NCBI RefSeq assembly: GCF_014204545.1
Contig: NZ_JACHLJ010000002.1
Span: 310,001-374,000, forward strand
Origin: Brevundimonas vesicularis
GTDB taxonomy: Bacteria > Pseudomonadota > Alphaproteobacteria > Caulobacterales > Caulobacteraceae
Direction of reading: 5' to 3'
DNA length: 64,000 nt
The notes beneath the pieces are model-generated. The model did not search any database, was not told the DNA's origin, and worked only from the letters and a program-made list of their open reading frames with translations. This document shows, piece by piece, positions 37,399-51,996 of this stretch; the stretch's first letter is position 1, and each line of letters opens with the position of its first letter. Made by a program: the position numbers and the translations under genes.

Positions 37399-38556
37399 AT
37401 GTCCCAGCGCGCCGCCCTCCCCGTCGGCCCGAACGCTGCGTCGGCGCTGGGCGCCGCCCGGCGGGTCGTGGTCAAGATCGGATCCTCCCTGCTGATCGAC
37501 GCGGCCACGCGCCAGCCGACGCGCAACTGGCTGGCGGCCGTAGCCTCGGATCTGGCGGCGCTGAAGGCCGAGGGGCGCGAAGTCATCGTCGTCTCGTCCG
37601 GCTCGATCGCCCTGGGCCGGGGACGTCTGCCCGCGCTGGGCGCACGGCTGGAGGACAAGCAGGCGGCGGCCTCGGTCGGGCAATCGCTGCTGATGGCGGC
37701 CTGGTCCGGGGCGCTGGACCCGCACGGCCTGATCGCGGGCCAGGTGCTGCTGACGCGTGACGACACCGAACGCCGTCGGAGGTGGCTGAACGCCCGCGCG
37801 ACCGTCGAGGCCCTGTTGACCCACGGCGTCATCCCCATCGTCAACGAGAACGACACGGTGGCGACCGAGGAAATCCGTTACGGCGACAACGACCGGCTGG
37901 CGGCGCGCACGGCTCAGCTGGCGCGGGCGGACCTGCTGATCCTGCTGTCGGACGTGGACGGCCTGTACACCGCCGATCCGCGCCGCGATCCGAACGCCGC
38001 CCATCTGCCACTGATCGAGACGCTGAGCCCCGACATTCTGGCCATGGGCGGGGGCGCCAACGCGGATGCGGGCGTCGGAACCGGCGGCATGGCGACCAAG
38101 CTGGCGGCGGCCCAGATCGCGCGCTCGGCGGGCTGCGCCACCATCATCGCCTCGGGCCAGACCCTGTCGCCGCTCAGCGCCATCCGCGACGGCGCGCGCG
38201 CCACCCTGATCGCCGCGCCCGACGGACCGATGGCCGCCTACAAACAGTGGATCGCCGGCAGCCTGTCGCCGGCCGGAACCCTGACGCTGGACGCGGGCGC
38301 CGTCACGGCGCTGAAGGCGGGCAAGAGCCTGCTGCCCGCCGGCGTCACGGGGGTCGCGGGCGGTTTTGAAAAGGGCGACTGCGTGCGTCTGATCGACCCG
38401 GACGGTCGGGCCGTCGGCGTGGGTCTGGCCGCCTACGCCGCCGACGAGGCCGCGCGCCTTCGCGGCCGACGCTCGGACGAGATCGAGACCCTGCTGGGCT
38501 ATCGCGGGGCCTCGGTGCTGATCCACCGCGACGACATGGTGCTGGACGACCGATGA
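37399..38556 (+). CDS. proB: Glutamate 5-kinase
   Basis: A 385-residue enzyme for the first step of proline synthesis. The amino-acid-kinase domain has [53 protein letters not shown], and [29 protein letters not shown] binds substrate. The C-terminal 110 residues form a PUA domain ([25 protein letters not shown]). The ATG at 37399 gives the family N-terminus; upstream frame sequence overlaps the ZIP gene. The stop overlaps the proA start by ATGA. Confidence 0.97.
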   Translation: MSQRAALPVGPNAASALGAARRVVVKIGSSLLIDAATRQPTRNWLAAVASDLAALKAEGREVIVVSSGSIALGRGRLPALGARLEDKQAAASVGQSLLMAAWSGALDPHGLIAGQVLLTRDDTERRRRWLNARATVEALLTHGVIPIVNENDTVATEEIRYGDNDRLAARTAQLARADLLILLSDVDGLYTADPRRDPNAAHLPLIETLSPDILAMGGGANADAGVGTGGMATKLAAAQIARSAGCATIIASGQTLSPLSAIRDGARATLIAAPDGPMAAYKQWIAGSLSPAGTLTLDAGAVTALKAGKSLLPAGVTGVAGGFEKGDCVRLIDPDGRAVGVGLAAYAADEAARLRGRRSDEIETLLGYRGASVLIHRDDMVLDDR

Positions 38557-39815
38557 CCGATCTGAAGACCCGAATGCTCGATCTGGGCCGGCGCGCCCGC
38601 GCCGCCGCCGTGCTCTTGCGCGAAGCTCCCGCCGCCGCTCGCACCCGCGCGTTGGAAAGCCTGTCCGCAAAACTGACGGCCGCCGAACCCGCCCTGCTCG
38701 CCGCCAACGCCCGCGACGTGGACGCCGCCCGCGCGAATGGCATGACCGACGCCCTGATCGACCGGCTGTCGTTGAGTCCCGCCCGCATCGCCGGCATGGC
38801 CGAGGCGGTGGCGACCATCGCCGCCGTGCCCGACCCCCTCGGCGTCGAGACCGAACGCTGGACCCCCGCCAACGGCCTGGACATCGCACGCGTCCGCACC
38901 CCCATCGGCGTGCTGGGCGTGATCTACGAAAGTCGCCCAAACGTCACAGCCGACGCCGCCGCTCTGTGCATCCGCTCGGGCAATGCCGCCATCCTGCGCT
39001 GCGGCTCGGACTGCCTTCAGTCCTCCCTGGCCATCGCCGCCCTGATCGCGGAAGCCCTGGCCGAGGCCGGACTGCCAGCCGATGCGGTGCAACTGGTCGA
39101 CACCCCCGACCGCGAGGCGGTCGGCCTGATGCTGACCGGGCTGAACGGCGCCATCGATGTCATCGTCCCGCGCGGCGGCAAGAGCCTGGTCGCCCGCGTC
39201 CAGGCCGAGGCGCGAACGGCCGTGCTCAGCCACTTGGAAGGCCTGAACCACACCTATCTGCACGAGGCTGCCGATCTTGAGACCGCCCGCGCCATCGTCC
39301 TGAACGCCAAGATGCGACGCGTCTCGGTCTGCGGGGCGACCGAGACCCTGCTGGTGGATCGGGCGGCGGCCCAGCGCCTGCTGCCCTCCGTCGCCGCCGA
39401 CCTGATCGCCGCCGGCTGCGAACTGCGCGGCGACGCCGACGCCCGCGCCCTGGTCCCCGCCATGGCGCCCGCAACCGAGGCCGACTGGACCACCGAATAT
39501 CTGGCCCCGATCCTCTCCGTCCGCGTCGTCGAGGATCTGGACGCCGCGACCGATCACATCGCCCGCTACGGCTCAGGCCACACAGAGGCCATCGTCACCA
39601 CAGACGCCCAAGCTGCCGACCGGTTCGCCGCCAAGGTCGACAGCGCCATCGTCCTGATCAACGCCTCGACCCAGTTCGCCGACGGCGGCGAGTTCGGCTT
39701 CGGCGGCGAAATCGGCATCTCCACCAACCGCCTGCACGCGCGAGGTCCGGTCGGGGCGGAGCAGCTGACCACCTACAAATATGTGGTGCGCGGCCAGGGG
39801 CAGATCAGGCCCTGA
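38553..39815 (+). CDS. proA: Glutamate-5-semialdehyde dehydrogenase
   Basis: A 420-residue NADPH-dependent reductase acting on glutamyl-5-phosphate made by ProB. The catalytic Cys is in [16 protein letters not shown]. Other blocks are [32 protein letters not shown], and the C-terminal [18 protein letters not shown]. It overlaps proB by four bases, giving a two-gene proBA operon; proC is elsewhere. Confidence 0.97.
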   Translation: MTDLKTRMLDLGRRARAAAVLLREAPAAARTRALESLSAKLTAAEPALLAANARDVDAARANGMTDALIDRLSLSPARIAGMAEAVATIAAVPDPLGVETERWTPANGLDIARVRTPIGVLGVIYESRPNVTADAAALCIRSGNAAILRCGSDCLQSSLAIAALIAEALAEAGLPADAVQLVDTPDREAVGLMLTGLNGAIDVIVPRGGKSLVARVQAEARTAVLSHLEGLNHTYLHEAADLETARAIVLNAKMRRVSVCGATETLLVDRAAAQRLLPSVAADLIAAGCELRGDADARALVPAMAPATEADWTTEYLAPILSVRVVEDLDAATDHIARYGSGHTEAIVTTDAQAADRFAAKVDSAIVLINASTQFADGGEFGFGGEIGISTNRLHARGPVGAEQLTTYKYVVRGQGQIRP

Positions 39816-39846
39816 TGTGAGGAAAAGATGGCTTGTTGCCAAGCCG

Positions 39847-39893
39847 CCCCCACCCGGTCGCTGCGCGACCACCCTCCCCCGCTGGGGAGGGAG
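39847..39893. repeat. Half-length element of the CCTCCCCC intergenic family
   Basis: The sequence CCCCCACCCGGTCGCTGCGCGACCACCCTCCCC-CGCT-GGGGAGGG (given here in parts) contains an inner CGGTCGC-TGC-GCGACC hairpin and a CTCCCC-N-GGGGAG hairpin, as in one half of the elements at 14492-14647 and 53594-53743. It lies between convergent proA and glucose dehydrogenase and may stop transcription from both. Confidence 0.65.
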
Positions 39894-39907
39894 ATTTGTC
39901 AGCGGGC

Positions 39908-42319
39908 TTACCCCCGTTGCGGCAGCGCATAGGCGATCACGTAATCGCCCTCCGGCGTTTCCATGAAGTGATGGCCGGCGGCGACGATCACCAGATATTG
40001 GCGGCCGTTCTGCTCATAGATCATCGGGTTCGCCTGGCCACCGGCGGGTAGGACGTCGGACCAGACGGTCTTGCCCGTCTCGATATCGATGGCGCGGATC
40101 AGGTCGTCGGTCGCTGCGGCGATAAAGATCAGGCCGCCCGCCGTGACCACCGAGCCGCCGTTGTTCGGCGTGCCGATTTCCAGCGGCAGCATCGAAGGGA
40201 TGCCGAACGGGCCGTTCTTGCGCGCCGTGCCGAACGGACGGTCCCACAGAGTCTTGCCGCTCTGCACGTCGATGGCGCGGATCCCGCCATAGGGCGGCTC
40301 CTTGCACAGCAGGCCGGTGAAGGGCATCCGCCAGCCGGCGTTGACGTCGATCGCATAGGGCACGCCCATCTGCGGATCGCCCGCGCCCTCGGCCTTGGCG
40401 CCCTCGCCGGTCGTTTCCTCCTGATAGCGAGGGTCGTCGCGGGGGAACCAGCCCAACTTGTTCGCCTCGGCGCGCGGCACCAGACGGTTGTAGTTGGGCA
40501 TGTCGTTATAGTTGGCGATGATCACGCCGCGACGCGGATCCAGAGCCACGCTGCCCCAGTCCGAACCGCCGTTGTAGCCCGGATATTCGATGAAGCGACG
40601 GTCGGCTGTCGGGGGCGTGAACTGGCCCTGATACGACGCCTTCTTGAACTGGATGCGGCAGATCATCTGATCGATCGGCGACATGCCCCACATGTCAACT
40701 TCGCGCAGGTCAGGCTTGGCCAGGGTGTTGAACAGCGAATAGGGCTGGGTCGCCGCGCGCTGCGCCGGTTCGACGCCGCCGCGCGGCGCCGGACGATCCT
40801 GAACGCCGTGCAGGGGCTGGCCCGTGCGGCGATCCAGCACGAAGATTTCGCCGCGCTTGGACGGCAGGATCACCGCAGGCGTCACGCCCCCTGCGGTCGG
40901 CATGTCGACCAGCGTCACCTGCGAACCCAGGTCATAGTCCCAGACGTCGCGGCGGACGGTCTGATAGCTCCAGCGCGGCTTGCCGGTCGTGACGTCCAGC
41001 GCGACCAGGGCGCTGGAATACTGGTTCTCCTGGGGCCGGCGCAGCGACGAATAATAGTCGGCGGCCGAGTTGCCCATCGGCAGATAGACCAGGCCCAGGG
41101 CTTCGTCGCCCGTCGCCGTCGTCCACATGTTGGGCGTGCCCGGCGTATAGGTCTGACCGGCCGGCGGAGCGGTGGTGATGTCGGGACGCATCATGTCCCA
41201 AGCGAAGCGCATCTGACCGGTGACGACGTCATAGCCCTGGATCACGCCCGAGGCGTTCCAGCGCTTCTGACCGTCCAGCACCTGATGGCCCGTGACGATG
41301 ACGCCGCGGACGACGACGGGCGGCGAGGTGATCGACACCATGCCGGGATAGGGATTGCCCATACCTTCCTTAATGCTGACGGCGCCGTTGGTTCCGAAGG
41401 CGGGGCAAGGCACACCGGTGCGCGCATCGACCGCGATGATCCGGCCGTCCAGCGTGCCTTCGATGATGCGCGTCGCGCAGGGCTGGGCCTGATCGACGTT
41501 GGGCGCGGCGTAATAGGTCACGCCCCGGCAGGCGGCGGTGTAGGGGATCTGCTCGTCCGCCACCTTGGGATCATAGGCCCACTTCTGCCGGCCGGTATTG
41601 GCGTCCAGGGCGAACATCTTGTTGCGACCCGAGCAGAGATAGACCGTGTCGGCGATCTTCAGCGGCGTGGTCTCGGCGCCGAACCGTTCGCCGGGCAGGT
41701 CGCCGGTGCGGAAGGTCCAGGCGCGCTCCAACTGGCCGACGTTGGTCTTGTTGATCTGGTTCAGCGGCGAATAGCGCTGGGCGGCGTCCGATCCGCCATA
41801 GGCTGGCCAATCCATGCCGGCCTTGATCAGGGCGGGATCGCCGAACGGTCCGCGCGCGCCGGGCACCGGGCTGTCGACGCCGGGCGCATTGATCTGACCG
41901 ACCACCAGGCCGAACACGACCGTCAGGACCGCCAGCCCGAGCGCGCCGAGGCCCGCCGTCTTGCCGCCGCCGCGCGAGCGCAGCACAGGCAGCGTCGCCA
42001 GCACCAGGAACATCAGCACCAGCGGCCCGACCAGGCGGGGGATCATGGCCCAGCCGTTCAGGCCCTTCTCCCACAGCGCCCAGATCACCGTGACGACGAA
42101 GACCGCGCCATAGAGCCAAGCCCCGCGCACATCGCGCCAGACAAGCAAAAGGCCCGACACGATCAGCCCCAGGCCCGCGATCAGATAATACCAGGAGCCG
42201 CCCAGCATCGCGAGCTGAACGCCGCCGACCGTCAGCACCAGACCGATCACGGCCAGCAGGATCCCGAGCAGCAACGTCAGCCATCCGCCCAGGCCGGTCG
42301 GGGTTGTCCATCGGGGCAT
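39908..42319 (-). CDS. gcd: Membrane-bound PQQ-dependent glucose dehydrogenase
   Basis: An 803-residue quinoprotein. Five N-terminal membrane helices (residues about 8-145) anchor it in the inner membrane. The periplasmic eight-bladed propeller has PQQ repeats such as IIAVDARTGVPCPAFG, LVALDVTTGKPRWSYQ and IRAIDIETGKTVWSD. The segments MVSITSPPVVVRGVIVTGHQV and VWDYDLGSQVTLVDMP match Gcd. It oxidises glucose to gluconolactone in the periplasm and passes electrons to ubiquinone. ATG 42319 is preferred; one 13 codons upstream adds a non-conserved stretch. No PQQ synthesis genes are present in the window. Confidence 0.95.
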   Translation of the reverse strand: MPRWTTPTGLGGWLTLLLGILLAVIGLVLTVGGVQLAMLGGSWYYLIAGLGLIVSGLLLVWRDVRGAWLYGAVFVVTVIWALWEKGLNGWAMIPRLVGPLVLMFLVLATLPVLRSRGGGKTAGLGALGLAVLTVVFGLVVGQINAPGVDSPVPGARGPFGDPALIKAGMDWPAYGGSDAAQRYSPLNQINKTNVGQLERAWTFRTGDLPGERFGAETTPLKIADTVYLCSGRNKMFALDANTGRQKWAYDPKVADEQIPYTAACRGVTYYAAPNVDQAQPCATRIIEGTLDGRIIAVDARTGVPCPAFGTNGAVSIKEGMGNPYPGMVSITSPPVVVRGVIVTGHQVLDGQKRWNASGVIQGYDVVTGQMRFAWDMMRPDITTAPPAGQTYTPGTPNMWTTATGDEALGLVYLPMGNSAADYYSSLRRPQENQYSSALVALDVTTGKPRWSYQTVRRDVWDYDLGSQVTLVDMPTAGGVTPAVILPSKRGEIFVLDRRTGQPLHGVQDRPAPRGGVEPAQRAATQPYSLFNTLAKPDLREVDMWGMSPIDQMICRIQFKKASYQGQFTPPTADRRFIEYPGYNGGSDWGSVALDPRRGVIIANYNDMPNYNRLVPRAEANKLGWFPRDDPRYQEETTGEGAKAEGAGDPQMGVPYAIDVNAGWRMPFTGLLCKEPPYGGIRAIDVQSGKTLWDRPFGTARKNGPFGIPSMLPLEIGTPNNGGSVVTAGGLIFIAAATDDLIRAIDIETGKTVWSDVLPAGGQANPMIYEQNGRQYLVIVAAGHHFMETPEGDYVIAYALPQRG

Positions 42320-42504
42320 GAGCGCACTCTCTATGGTCAGCTGAAATCCGTCCTTCAAACGCCTCGAAGCTGCCCCGGTTCCTATTGTCGCACCCCTGGA
42401 ACAAAATCCTGTTGCGGCGCAAACGGCTCACATCAGCAACTTTTGACGACGAAACGCGCCCGATTGGATGATTTATTCTTTTTGTTCCGCCGAGAACGCC
42501 TGAC

Positions 42505-42520
42505 GGCAATAATATTTGCC
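42505..42520 (+). promoter_or_regulatory. GGCAA-N6-TTGCC dyad upstream of gltD
   Basis: GGCAA (42505-42509) and TTGCC (42516-42520) form an AT-centred inverted repeat 23 bases before the gltD start. The geometry suits a dimeric activator such as a LysR- or Lrp-type protein. No sigma-54 motif was recognised nearby. The binding protein is unknown. Confidence 0.4.
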
Positions 42521-42542
42521 TCTAACGCCTCGTTTGCGGCAT

Positions 42543-43975
42543 ATGCGAGATATGCATAAGACCCTGAAGCAAGGCGGGACATTCGTCGTCGAACCTCGCC
42601 GCCTGTCCAAGGCCTCGGCCGAACTGCGCGCACGCGGTTTCGGCGAGATCACGATTCCGCCCTCGACCGAGACGGCCGAGAAACAGGCGTCGCGCTGCAC
42701 CGATTGCGGCGTGCCCTTCTGCCAAAACGCCTGCCCGCTTCAGAACAATATTCCCGACTGGCTACGCCTGTCGGCCGAGAACGAGCCGCGCGAGGCTTGG
42801 CGCGTCGCGTCCCTGACCTCGACCATGCCCGAAATCTGCGGCCGCATCTGCCCGCAGGACCGACTGTGCGAGGGGTCGTGCACGTTAAACCAGTCCGGCT
42901 GGGACGCCGTGACCATCGGCTCGGTCGAGGCCTGGCTGGGCGACCAGGCCTTCGCCAACGGCTGGGTCGAGCCGATCCGCCCGGCGGCCGAACGCGGCGA
43001 AACCGTCGGCATCGTCGGCGCCGGCCCGGCCGGTCTGGCCGCCGCCGACCGGCTGCGCTGCGAGGGCTATCAGGTCACGATCTATGACCGCCACGACCGC
43101 GCCGGCGGGCTGCTGATCTACGGCATCCCCGGCTTCAAGCTGGAAAAGCACGTCGTCCAGCGTCGCGTGGACCGGCTGATCGACGGCGGCGTCCAGTTCG
43201 TTCTGGGCTGCGAGGTCGGCAAGGACGTGACACTGACCGAACTGCGCGACCGCCACGACGTCGTCCTGCTGGCCATGGGCGTCTATCAGCCGCGCACCCT
43301 GTCCGCGCCGGGTCGCGGGCCGGATTCGACCGTGGCGGCCCTGTCCTATCTGACCCATCAGAACCGGCGCGACCTGGGCGACGCCGAACAGGACGGCTGG
43401 CACGAGGCGCGCGGCAAGCGTGTCGTCGTCATCGGCGGCGGCGACACCGCCATGGACTGCGTCCGCACCGCCGTCCGTCAGGGCGCGGCCAGCGTCACCT
43501 GCCTGTATCGTCGCGACCGCGAGAACATGCCCGGCTCGGCCCGCGAAGTCGTCAACGCCGAGGAAGAAGGCGTCGTCTTCGAATGGCTGGCCGCACCAAA
43601 GGCCCTGCTCTCGCAAGGCGACCAAGTCACGGGCGTGCGCGCCGCCCGCATGCAGTTGACGGAAGGCCTGCCCGGCCAGCGTCGCGACATCGTGCCGGTT
43701 CCCGGCGCCGACTTCGACGTGCCGGCCGACATCGTCATAGAGGCGCTGGGCTTCTCTCCCGAGCCGTTCGCGGCGCATGAGGCCGATTTGCGCCTACGCG
43801 ACGACGGCACCATCAAGGTGAGTTCGGTTAGCTTCGCCACCAGCCTGCCCGGCGTCTTCGCCGCCGGCGACGCGGTGCGCGGCGCCTCGCTCGTCGTCTG
43901 GGCCGTCCGCGAAGGCCAGGACGCCGCCGCCGAGATCGATCGCTACTTCAAGACCCGCACCGAGGAGGTCGCGGC

Positions 43976-43979
<4 letters not shown>
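42543..43979 (+). CDS. gltD: Glutamate synthase small chain
   Basis: About 478 residues. The N-terminus binds two [4Fe-4S] clusters (CTDCGVPFCQNACPL and CGRICPQDRLCEGSC). The FAD domain starts VGIVGAGPAGLAAADRL and the NADPH site is VVVIGGGDTAMDCVRTA. It passes electrons from NADPH to the large subunit. Starts at 42543 and 42552 are both possible, and neither has a strong ribosome binding site; a TTG at 42516 falls within a dyad and is less likely. The stop overlaps the gltB start (ATGA). Here gltD precedes gltB, the reverse of the enterobacterial order. Confidence 0.95.
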
Positions 43980-48487
<4,508 letters not shown>

Positions 48488-48516
48488 TACCGAACCGCCT
48501 GCCTCAGAAAGCCGCC

Positions 48517-49830
48517 ATGACCCGATCCGCCGCCCTCGCCGTCACGCTCGTCGCCGGGGCGGCGGCCTTCGCCTCACCGGCCCTGGCGGCCCCGGCGCTG
48601 CTGGCGCATCAGGCGCCGCTGGTCATCGACACGGCGGCGACGGCCTGGATTCTGACCTCGACGGCGCTGGTGCTGCTGATGACACTGCCGGGCCTGGCGC
48701 TGTTCTACGGTGGCATGGTGCGCAAGAAGAACGTCATCAGCGTCGTCGCCCAGTCGGCGGCCGCCTTCGCCATCGTCTCGGTGCTGTGGTTCCTGGTCGG
48801 CTACAGCCTGTCGTTCGGCAAGGGGCCGGACGCGATCAACAGCTTCATCGGCGGGGTACAGGCCGCCTTCCTGAACGGCGTGACGGCCCAGACGGCCCAC
48901 AGCCTGCTGCCCGGCCTGCCCGAACTGCTGTTCGTCAGCTTCCAGATGACCTTCGCCATCATCACCCCGGCCCTGATCGCCGGCGCCTTCGCCGAGCGGA
49001 TGAAGTTCTCGGCCAGCCTGCTGTTCTTCGGCCTGTGGCATCTGATCGTCTATGCGCCGATCTGCCATCAGATCTGGGGCGGCGGCTATCTGGGCGGACT
49101 GGGCGTGCTCGACTTCGCGGGCGGCGCGGTCGTCCACGTCAACGCCGGGATCGCCGGCCTGGTCTGCGCCCTGGTGCTGGGGCCGCGTCACGGCTTCGGG
49201 CGCGACAACATGGCCCCCGCCAACCTGGTCTATAGCGCCATCGGCACCGGCCTGCTGCTGGTCGGCTGGCTGGGTTTCAACGCCGGATCGGCGGGCGCGG
49301 CGGACGCGCTGGCCGCCACCGCCGCGTTCAATACGATCCTGGCCGCCGGCAGCGCCGCCCTGGGCTGGATGACCATCGAATGGTTCGATCGCAAGCGCCC
49401 GACCCTGCTTGGCCTGCTGTCAGGCGTCGTCGGAGGTCTGGTCGCCATCACGCCCGCCGCCGGTTTCGTCGATCCCAAGGGTGCCTTCTTCATCGGCCTG
49501 ATCGGCGGTCCGGCCTGCTATGCGGGCGCGGTCTGGCTGAAGCACGCGCTGAAATACGATGACAGCCTGGACGCCTTCGGCGTTCACGGCGTCGGCGGCA
49601 TCGTCGGCGCCCTGCTGACCGGCGTCTTCGCCACTACGACCGTCAACGCCCTGTCGGAGGGGGCGACCGTGTGGAAACAGGCCGTCGGACTGGTCGGCGT
49701 CATCGCCTGGAGCGCCGCCGGCACCTTCGTCGTCCTGATGATCTGCAAGTTCACCACCGGCCTGCGCGTGACCAGGGACGAAGAGGTCGAGGGGCTGGAC
49801 TATACCCAGCACGGCGAGGCCATCCACTGA
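48517..49830 (+). CDS. amtB: Ammonium transporter
   Basis: A 437-residue Amt protein with a signal peptide (residues 1-24) and eleven membrane helices. Family motifs include MTLPGLALFYGGMVRKKNVISV, the periplasmic gate residues in FVSFQMTFAIITPALIAGAFAERMKF, GGAVVHVNAGIAGL with the first pore His, and DDSLDAFGVHGVGGIVGALLTG with the second. It carries ammonium into the cytoplasm for GlnA/GltBD. It starts 29 bases after gltB and is probably in that operon. No glnK, the usual partner, is adjacent. Confidence 0.95.
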   Translation: MTRSAALAVTLVAGAAAFASPALAAPALLAHQAPLVIDTAATAWILTSTALVLLMTLPGLALFYGGMVRKKNVISVVAQSAAAFAIVSVLWFLVGYSLSFGKGPDAINSFIGGVQAAFLNGVTAQTAHSLLPGLPELLFVSFQMTFAIITPALIAGAFAERMKFSASLLFFGLWHLIVYAPICHQIWGGGYLGGLGVLDFAGGAVVHVNAGIAGLVCALVLGPRHGFGRDNMAPANLVYSAIGTGLLLVGWLGFNAGSAGAADALAATAAFNTILAAGSAALGWMTIEWFDRKRPTLLGLLSGVVGGLVAITPAAGFVDPKGAFFIGLIGGPACYAGAVWLKHALKYDDSLDAFGVHGVGGIVGALLTGVFATTTVNALSEGATVWKQAVGLVGVIAWSAAGTFVVLMICKFTTGLRVTRDEEVEGLDYTQHGEAIH

Positions 49831-49945
49831 CCCCACAGGGGCTGCCGGTTGATCCCGCCTTCGCCAGCCCCCATCTTCATCTGTGACGGACGGTCTTGCC
49901 GATTGCGGGAGACCGACCGCTCGGTCGCTGACGTAAGGACCCCAG

Positions 49946-50383
49946 ATGACGACGACGCGCACCCTCCTGTTCGACAGCCCCTTTCTGTTGGGCTTCGACC
50001 ACACCCGCGCCCTGATCGACCGCGCCGCCAAGGCCGCGGCCGAAAGCTATCCGCCCTACAATGTCGAACAGATCGGCGATGCGGGCGTCCGCATCAGCCT
50101 GGCCGTCGCCGGGTTTGCGCCGGACGAACTGGCCATCACCCTGGACGGCCGCCAGCTGACCATCGCCGGCAAGCGCGACGATGCCGGCAAAGGCGAACAG
50201 GCCTTCCTGCATCGCGGCATCGCGGCGCGCGGCTTCGTTCGCAACTTCGTCCTAGCCGACGGGCTGGAGGTCGAGGGCGCCCGGCTGGAGCACGGCCTGC
50301 TGCACGTCGACCTGATCCGGCCCGAGGCCGAGCGCCAGGTGCGACGCATTCCCATTACGTCTGGGCCGATCACGGCCGGCTGA
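49946..50383 (+). CDS. Small heat-shock protein, Hsp20 family
   Basis: This 145-residue protein has an alpha-crystallin domain at about residues 35-135: YPPYNVEQIGDAGVRISLAVAGFAPDELAITLDGRQLTIAGK, then the A-x-x-x-G-L motif as ARLEHGLLHVDL. The C-terminal I-x-I motif may be RRIPIT. It holds unfolded proteins in the cytoplasm. AAGGAC is the ribosome binding site, and a GACCGA-CCGC-TCGGTC hairpin (49911-49926) lies just upstream. Hsp20 next to DUF1150 is a recurrent alphaproteobacterial pair. Confidence 0.94.
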   Translation: MTTTRTLLFDSPFLLGFDHTRALIDRAAKAAAESYPPYNVEQIGDAGVRISLAVAGFAPDELAITLDGRQLTIAGKRDDAGKGEQAFLHRGIAARGFVRNFVLADGLEVEGARLEHGLLHVDLIRPEAERQVRRIPITSGPITAG

Positions 50384-50447
50384 AAACCACAGCCATTCGA
50401 ACCGCCCGGCGATCCGGGCGTTGTCAAATATGAAGGAGGCGGTCCTA

Positions 50448-50699
50448 ATGACGCCGATGACGATGACCAAGGAAGACTTTGCCGGACTGGGCGCCCCCGA
50501 CCTCGTCTATGTGCGCGAGATCAAGGCCTCGGACCTGCTTGAAGAGGCGGTCGAGATCAAGGACGTGGATCTGAACCCCGGCCAGATGCTCTATGCCGTC
50601 CACAGCGCCGACGGCGAGCGTCTGGCGGTCATGATCGACCGCGACACCGCCTTCGCCGCCGCCGTGGCGCACGAGCTGGAGCCGGTTTCCGTTCACTGA
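50448..50699 (+). CDS. DUF1150 family protein
   Basis: This 83-residue protein contains VYVREIKASDLLEE, then LYAVHSADGERLAVMIDRDTAFAAAVAHELEPVSVH, the DUF1150 signature. The start at 50448 is fixed by AAGGAGG at 50433-50439; earlier in-frame ATG codons would absorb that site. DUF1150 genes usually follow hsp20 in alphaproteobacteria, as here (64 bases apart). The function is unknown; a stress role is suggested by the neighbour. Confidence 0.9.
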   Translation: MTPMTMTKEDFAGLGAPDLVYVREIKASDLLEEAVEIKDVDLNPGQMLYAVHSADGERLAVMIDRDTAFAAAVAHELEPVSVH

Positions 50700-50709
50700 T
50701 CTGATGGAT

Positions 50710-50729
50710 GGCGGCGCGCAGGCGCCGCC
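50710..50729. terminator. GC-rich hairpin between convergent DUF1150 and ptsN
   Basis: GGCGGCG (50710-50716) and CGCCGCC (50723-50729) pair perfectly around a six-base loop, 10 bases after the DUF1150 stop and just past the ptsN stop. No strong T-run follows on either strand, so termination efficiency is doubtful. Confidence 0.45.
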
Positions 50730-50731
50730 GT

Positions 50732-51199
50732 TCAGGCCGCCGTTGCGGCCGCACCGTCCTTGACGAACAGGGCGCGGATAGCATCGGTCGTGCGCGCCTG
50801 TTTCAGCTGCTCCCGCAGTTCGGGCGACCGCAGCGCGCGCGACACCGCCGCCAATGCGCGCAGATGCTCGGCTCCCGCCTTGGGCGGGGCAAACAGGCCG
50901 ACAATCAGATCGACGGGCCGGTCGTCCACTGCATCATAGGCCACAGGCGTATCCAGTCGCACGAACACCGCCGTAACCTTGTCGACCTCGGTCAGACGCG
51001 CATGCGGCACCGCGACCCCGGATCCCAGCCCGGTCGATCCCAGCGTCTCGCGTTCCATCAAGGCGTCGAAGATGCGGGCTTCGTCGAGGCCCAGCGCATG
51101 CGACGCCGCCTCGGCCAGCGCGTGTAGCGCCTGTCGTTTGGACGACGCGCCGCTGCGCAGCACCACGCCCTTGGGCGCGAGCAGATCACCGATGTCCAT
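50732..51199 (-). CDS. ptsN: Nitrogen PTS EIIA component
   Basis: A 155-residue EIIA-Ntr protein. The phosphorylated His66 is in GSGVAVPHARL, within a normal fold (ALMERETLGSTGLG before, RPVDLIVGLFAPP after). It takes phosphate from NPr in the regulatory, non-transporting PTS that links nitrogen, carbon and potassium status. The start at 51199 follows GAGGTTGT. It is the last gene of the lpt-rpoN-hpf-ptsN string, 78 bases after hpf. Confidence 0.95.
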   Translation of the reverse strand: MDIGDLLAPKGVVLRSGASSKRQALHALAEAASHALGLDEARIFDALMERETLGSTGLGSGVAVPHARLTEVDKVTAVFVRLDTPVAYDAVDDRPVDLIVGLFAPPKAGAEHLRALAAVSRALRSPELREQLKQARTTDAIRALFVKDGAAATAA

Positions 51200-51277
51200 T
51201 ACACAACCTCGATACACGCAGCAGACAACGGCGCGGCCGCCCGTTTAGAGACAACCGCGCCGAAGTCAAACTGAGGC

Positions 51278-51922
51278 TTAGTTCATCGAACCGTTGGACT
51301 TGGCCGTCCGTTCGGGATCGATCCATCCCACATTGCCATCCGGACGACGATAGACGACCGCCAGACCGCCGTGCGCCGCATTGCGGAACAGCACGACCGG
51401 ATAGCCCGTCATGTCCAGCTCCAGCACGGCCCGTCCGACCGTGATCGTGCGGATTTCGTGCTCGGTCTCGGCGATGACCATGCCCACCGGCGGCGGGCCG
51501 TCATTCTCGCCGGTGTCGCCGAAGACATCGTCCTCCACGCTGTCGGGATCACGCAGCACGATGCTGCGAGCGACTTCGCGGGCGGCGTTTTCGGTCTTCT
51601 CGGGGGACAGACCCTTGGGTCCGATGTGGTGGTCCTTAAGCCGGCGCTTGTAGCGGCGAACCCGCTTTTCGAGCCGATCCAGCGCCTCGGTGAAGGCCGA
51701 GTGGGCGTCGCCGCCCATTCCGGTCGTCACCAGAGTCTGGCCCGACGCGAGGCGGACCCAACAGTCCACCTTGAAGTTGTGGCCGTCCTTGGACACCACG
51801 ACCTCGGCGTCTTCACCGCCTCGGGCGAAGTATTTTCCGACCCCGTCTTCGAGTTCCTGGGAGATGCGCGAGCCTAACGCTTCGCCGACATCCACTTGCT
51901 TGCCGCTGACTTGGACTTGCAT
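51278..51922 (-). CDS. hpf: Ribosome hibernation promoting factor, long form
   Basis: A 214-residue long-form HPF. The N-terminal YfiA-like domain (about 1-105) has MQVQVSGKQVDVGEALGSRI and the basic helix DRLEKRVRRYKRRLKDH. A linker of about 45 residues leads to the C-terminal dimerisation domain (about 155-214), with the signature MTGYPVVLFRNAAHGGLAVVYRRPDGNVGWI. Long HPF pairs ribosomes into 100S dimers in stationary phase. ATG 51922 fits the family N-terminus; an upstream GTG adds 15 non-conserved residues. It follows rpoN by 75 bases. Confidence 0.94.
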   Translation of the reverse strand: MQVQVSGKQVDVGEALGSRISQELEDGVGKYFARGGEDAEVVVSKDGHNFKVDCWVRLASGQTLVTTGMGGDAHSAFTEALDRLEKRVRRYKRRLKDHHIGPKGLSPEKTENAAREVARSIVLRDPDSVEDDVFGDTGENDGPPPVGMVIAETEHEIRTITVGRAVLELDMTGYPVVLFRNAAHGGLAVVYRRPDGNVGWIDPERTAKSNGSMN

Positions 51923-51996
51923 GCCGATAGAACGCGCCCGACCCGATTTGGTGTCAATCCAGATCACCGATTTGTGGTCACGCTTGGCTGTGGATG

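Noticed and set aside
36484..38940. 818-codon minus-strand frame across the ZIP gene and proB
   Set aside because: It is a shadow of proB/proA and the ZIP gene in another frame; Arg/Gly-rich and without family features.
40808..42559. 583-codon plus-strand frame antisense to gcd
   Set aside because: Composition typical of antisense frames in GC-rich DNA; gcd explains the region.
49905..49945. RNA thermometer (ROSE type) before hsp20
   Set aside because: The GACCGA/TCGGTC hairpin does not include the AAGGA ribosome binding site, so melting would not expose it.
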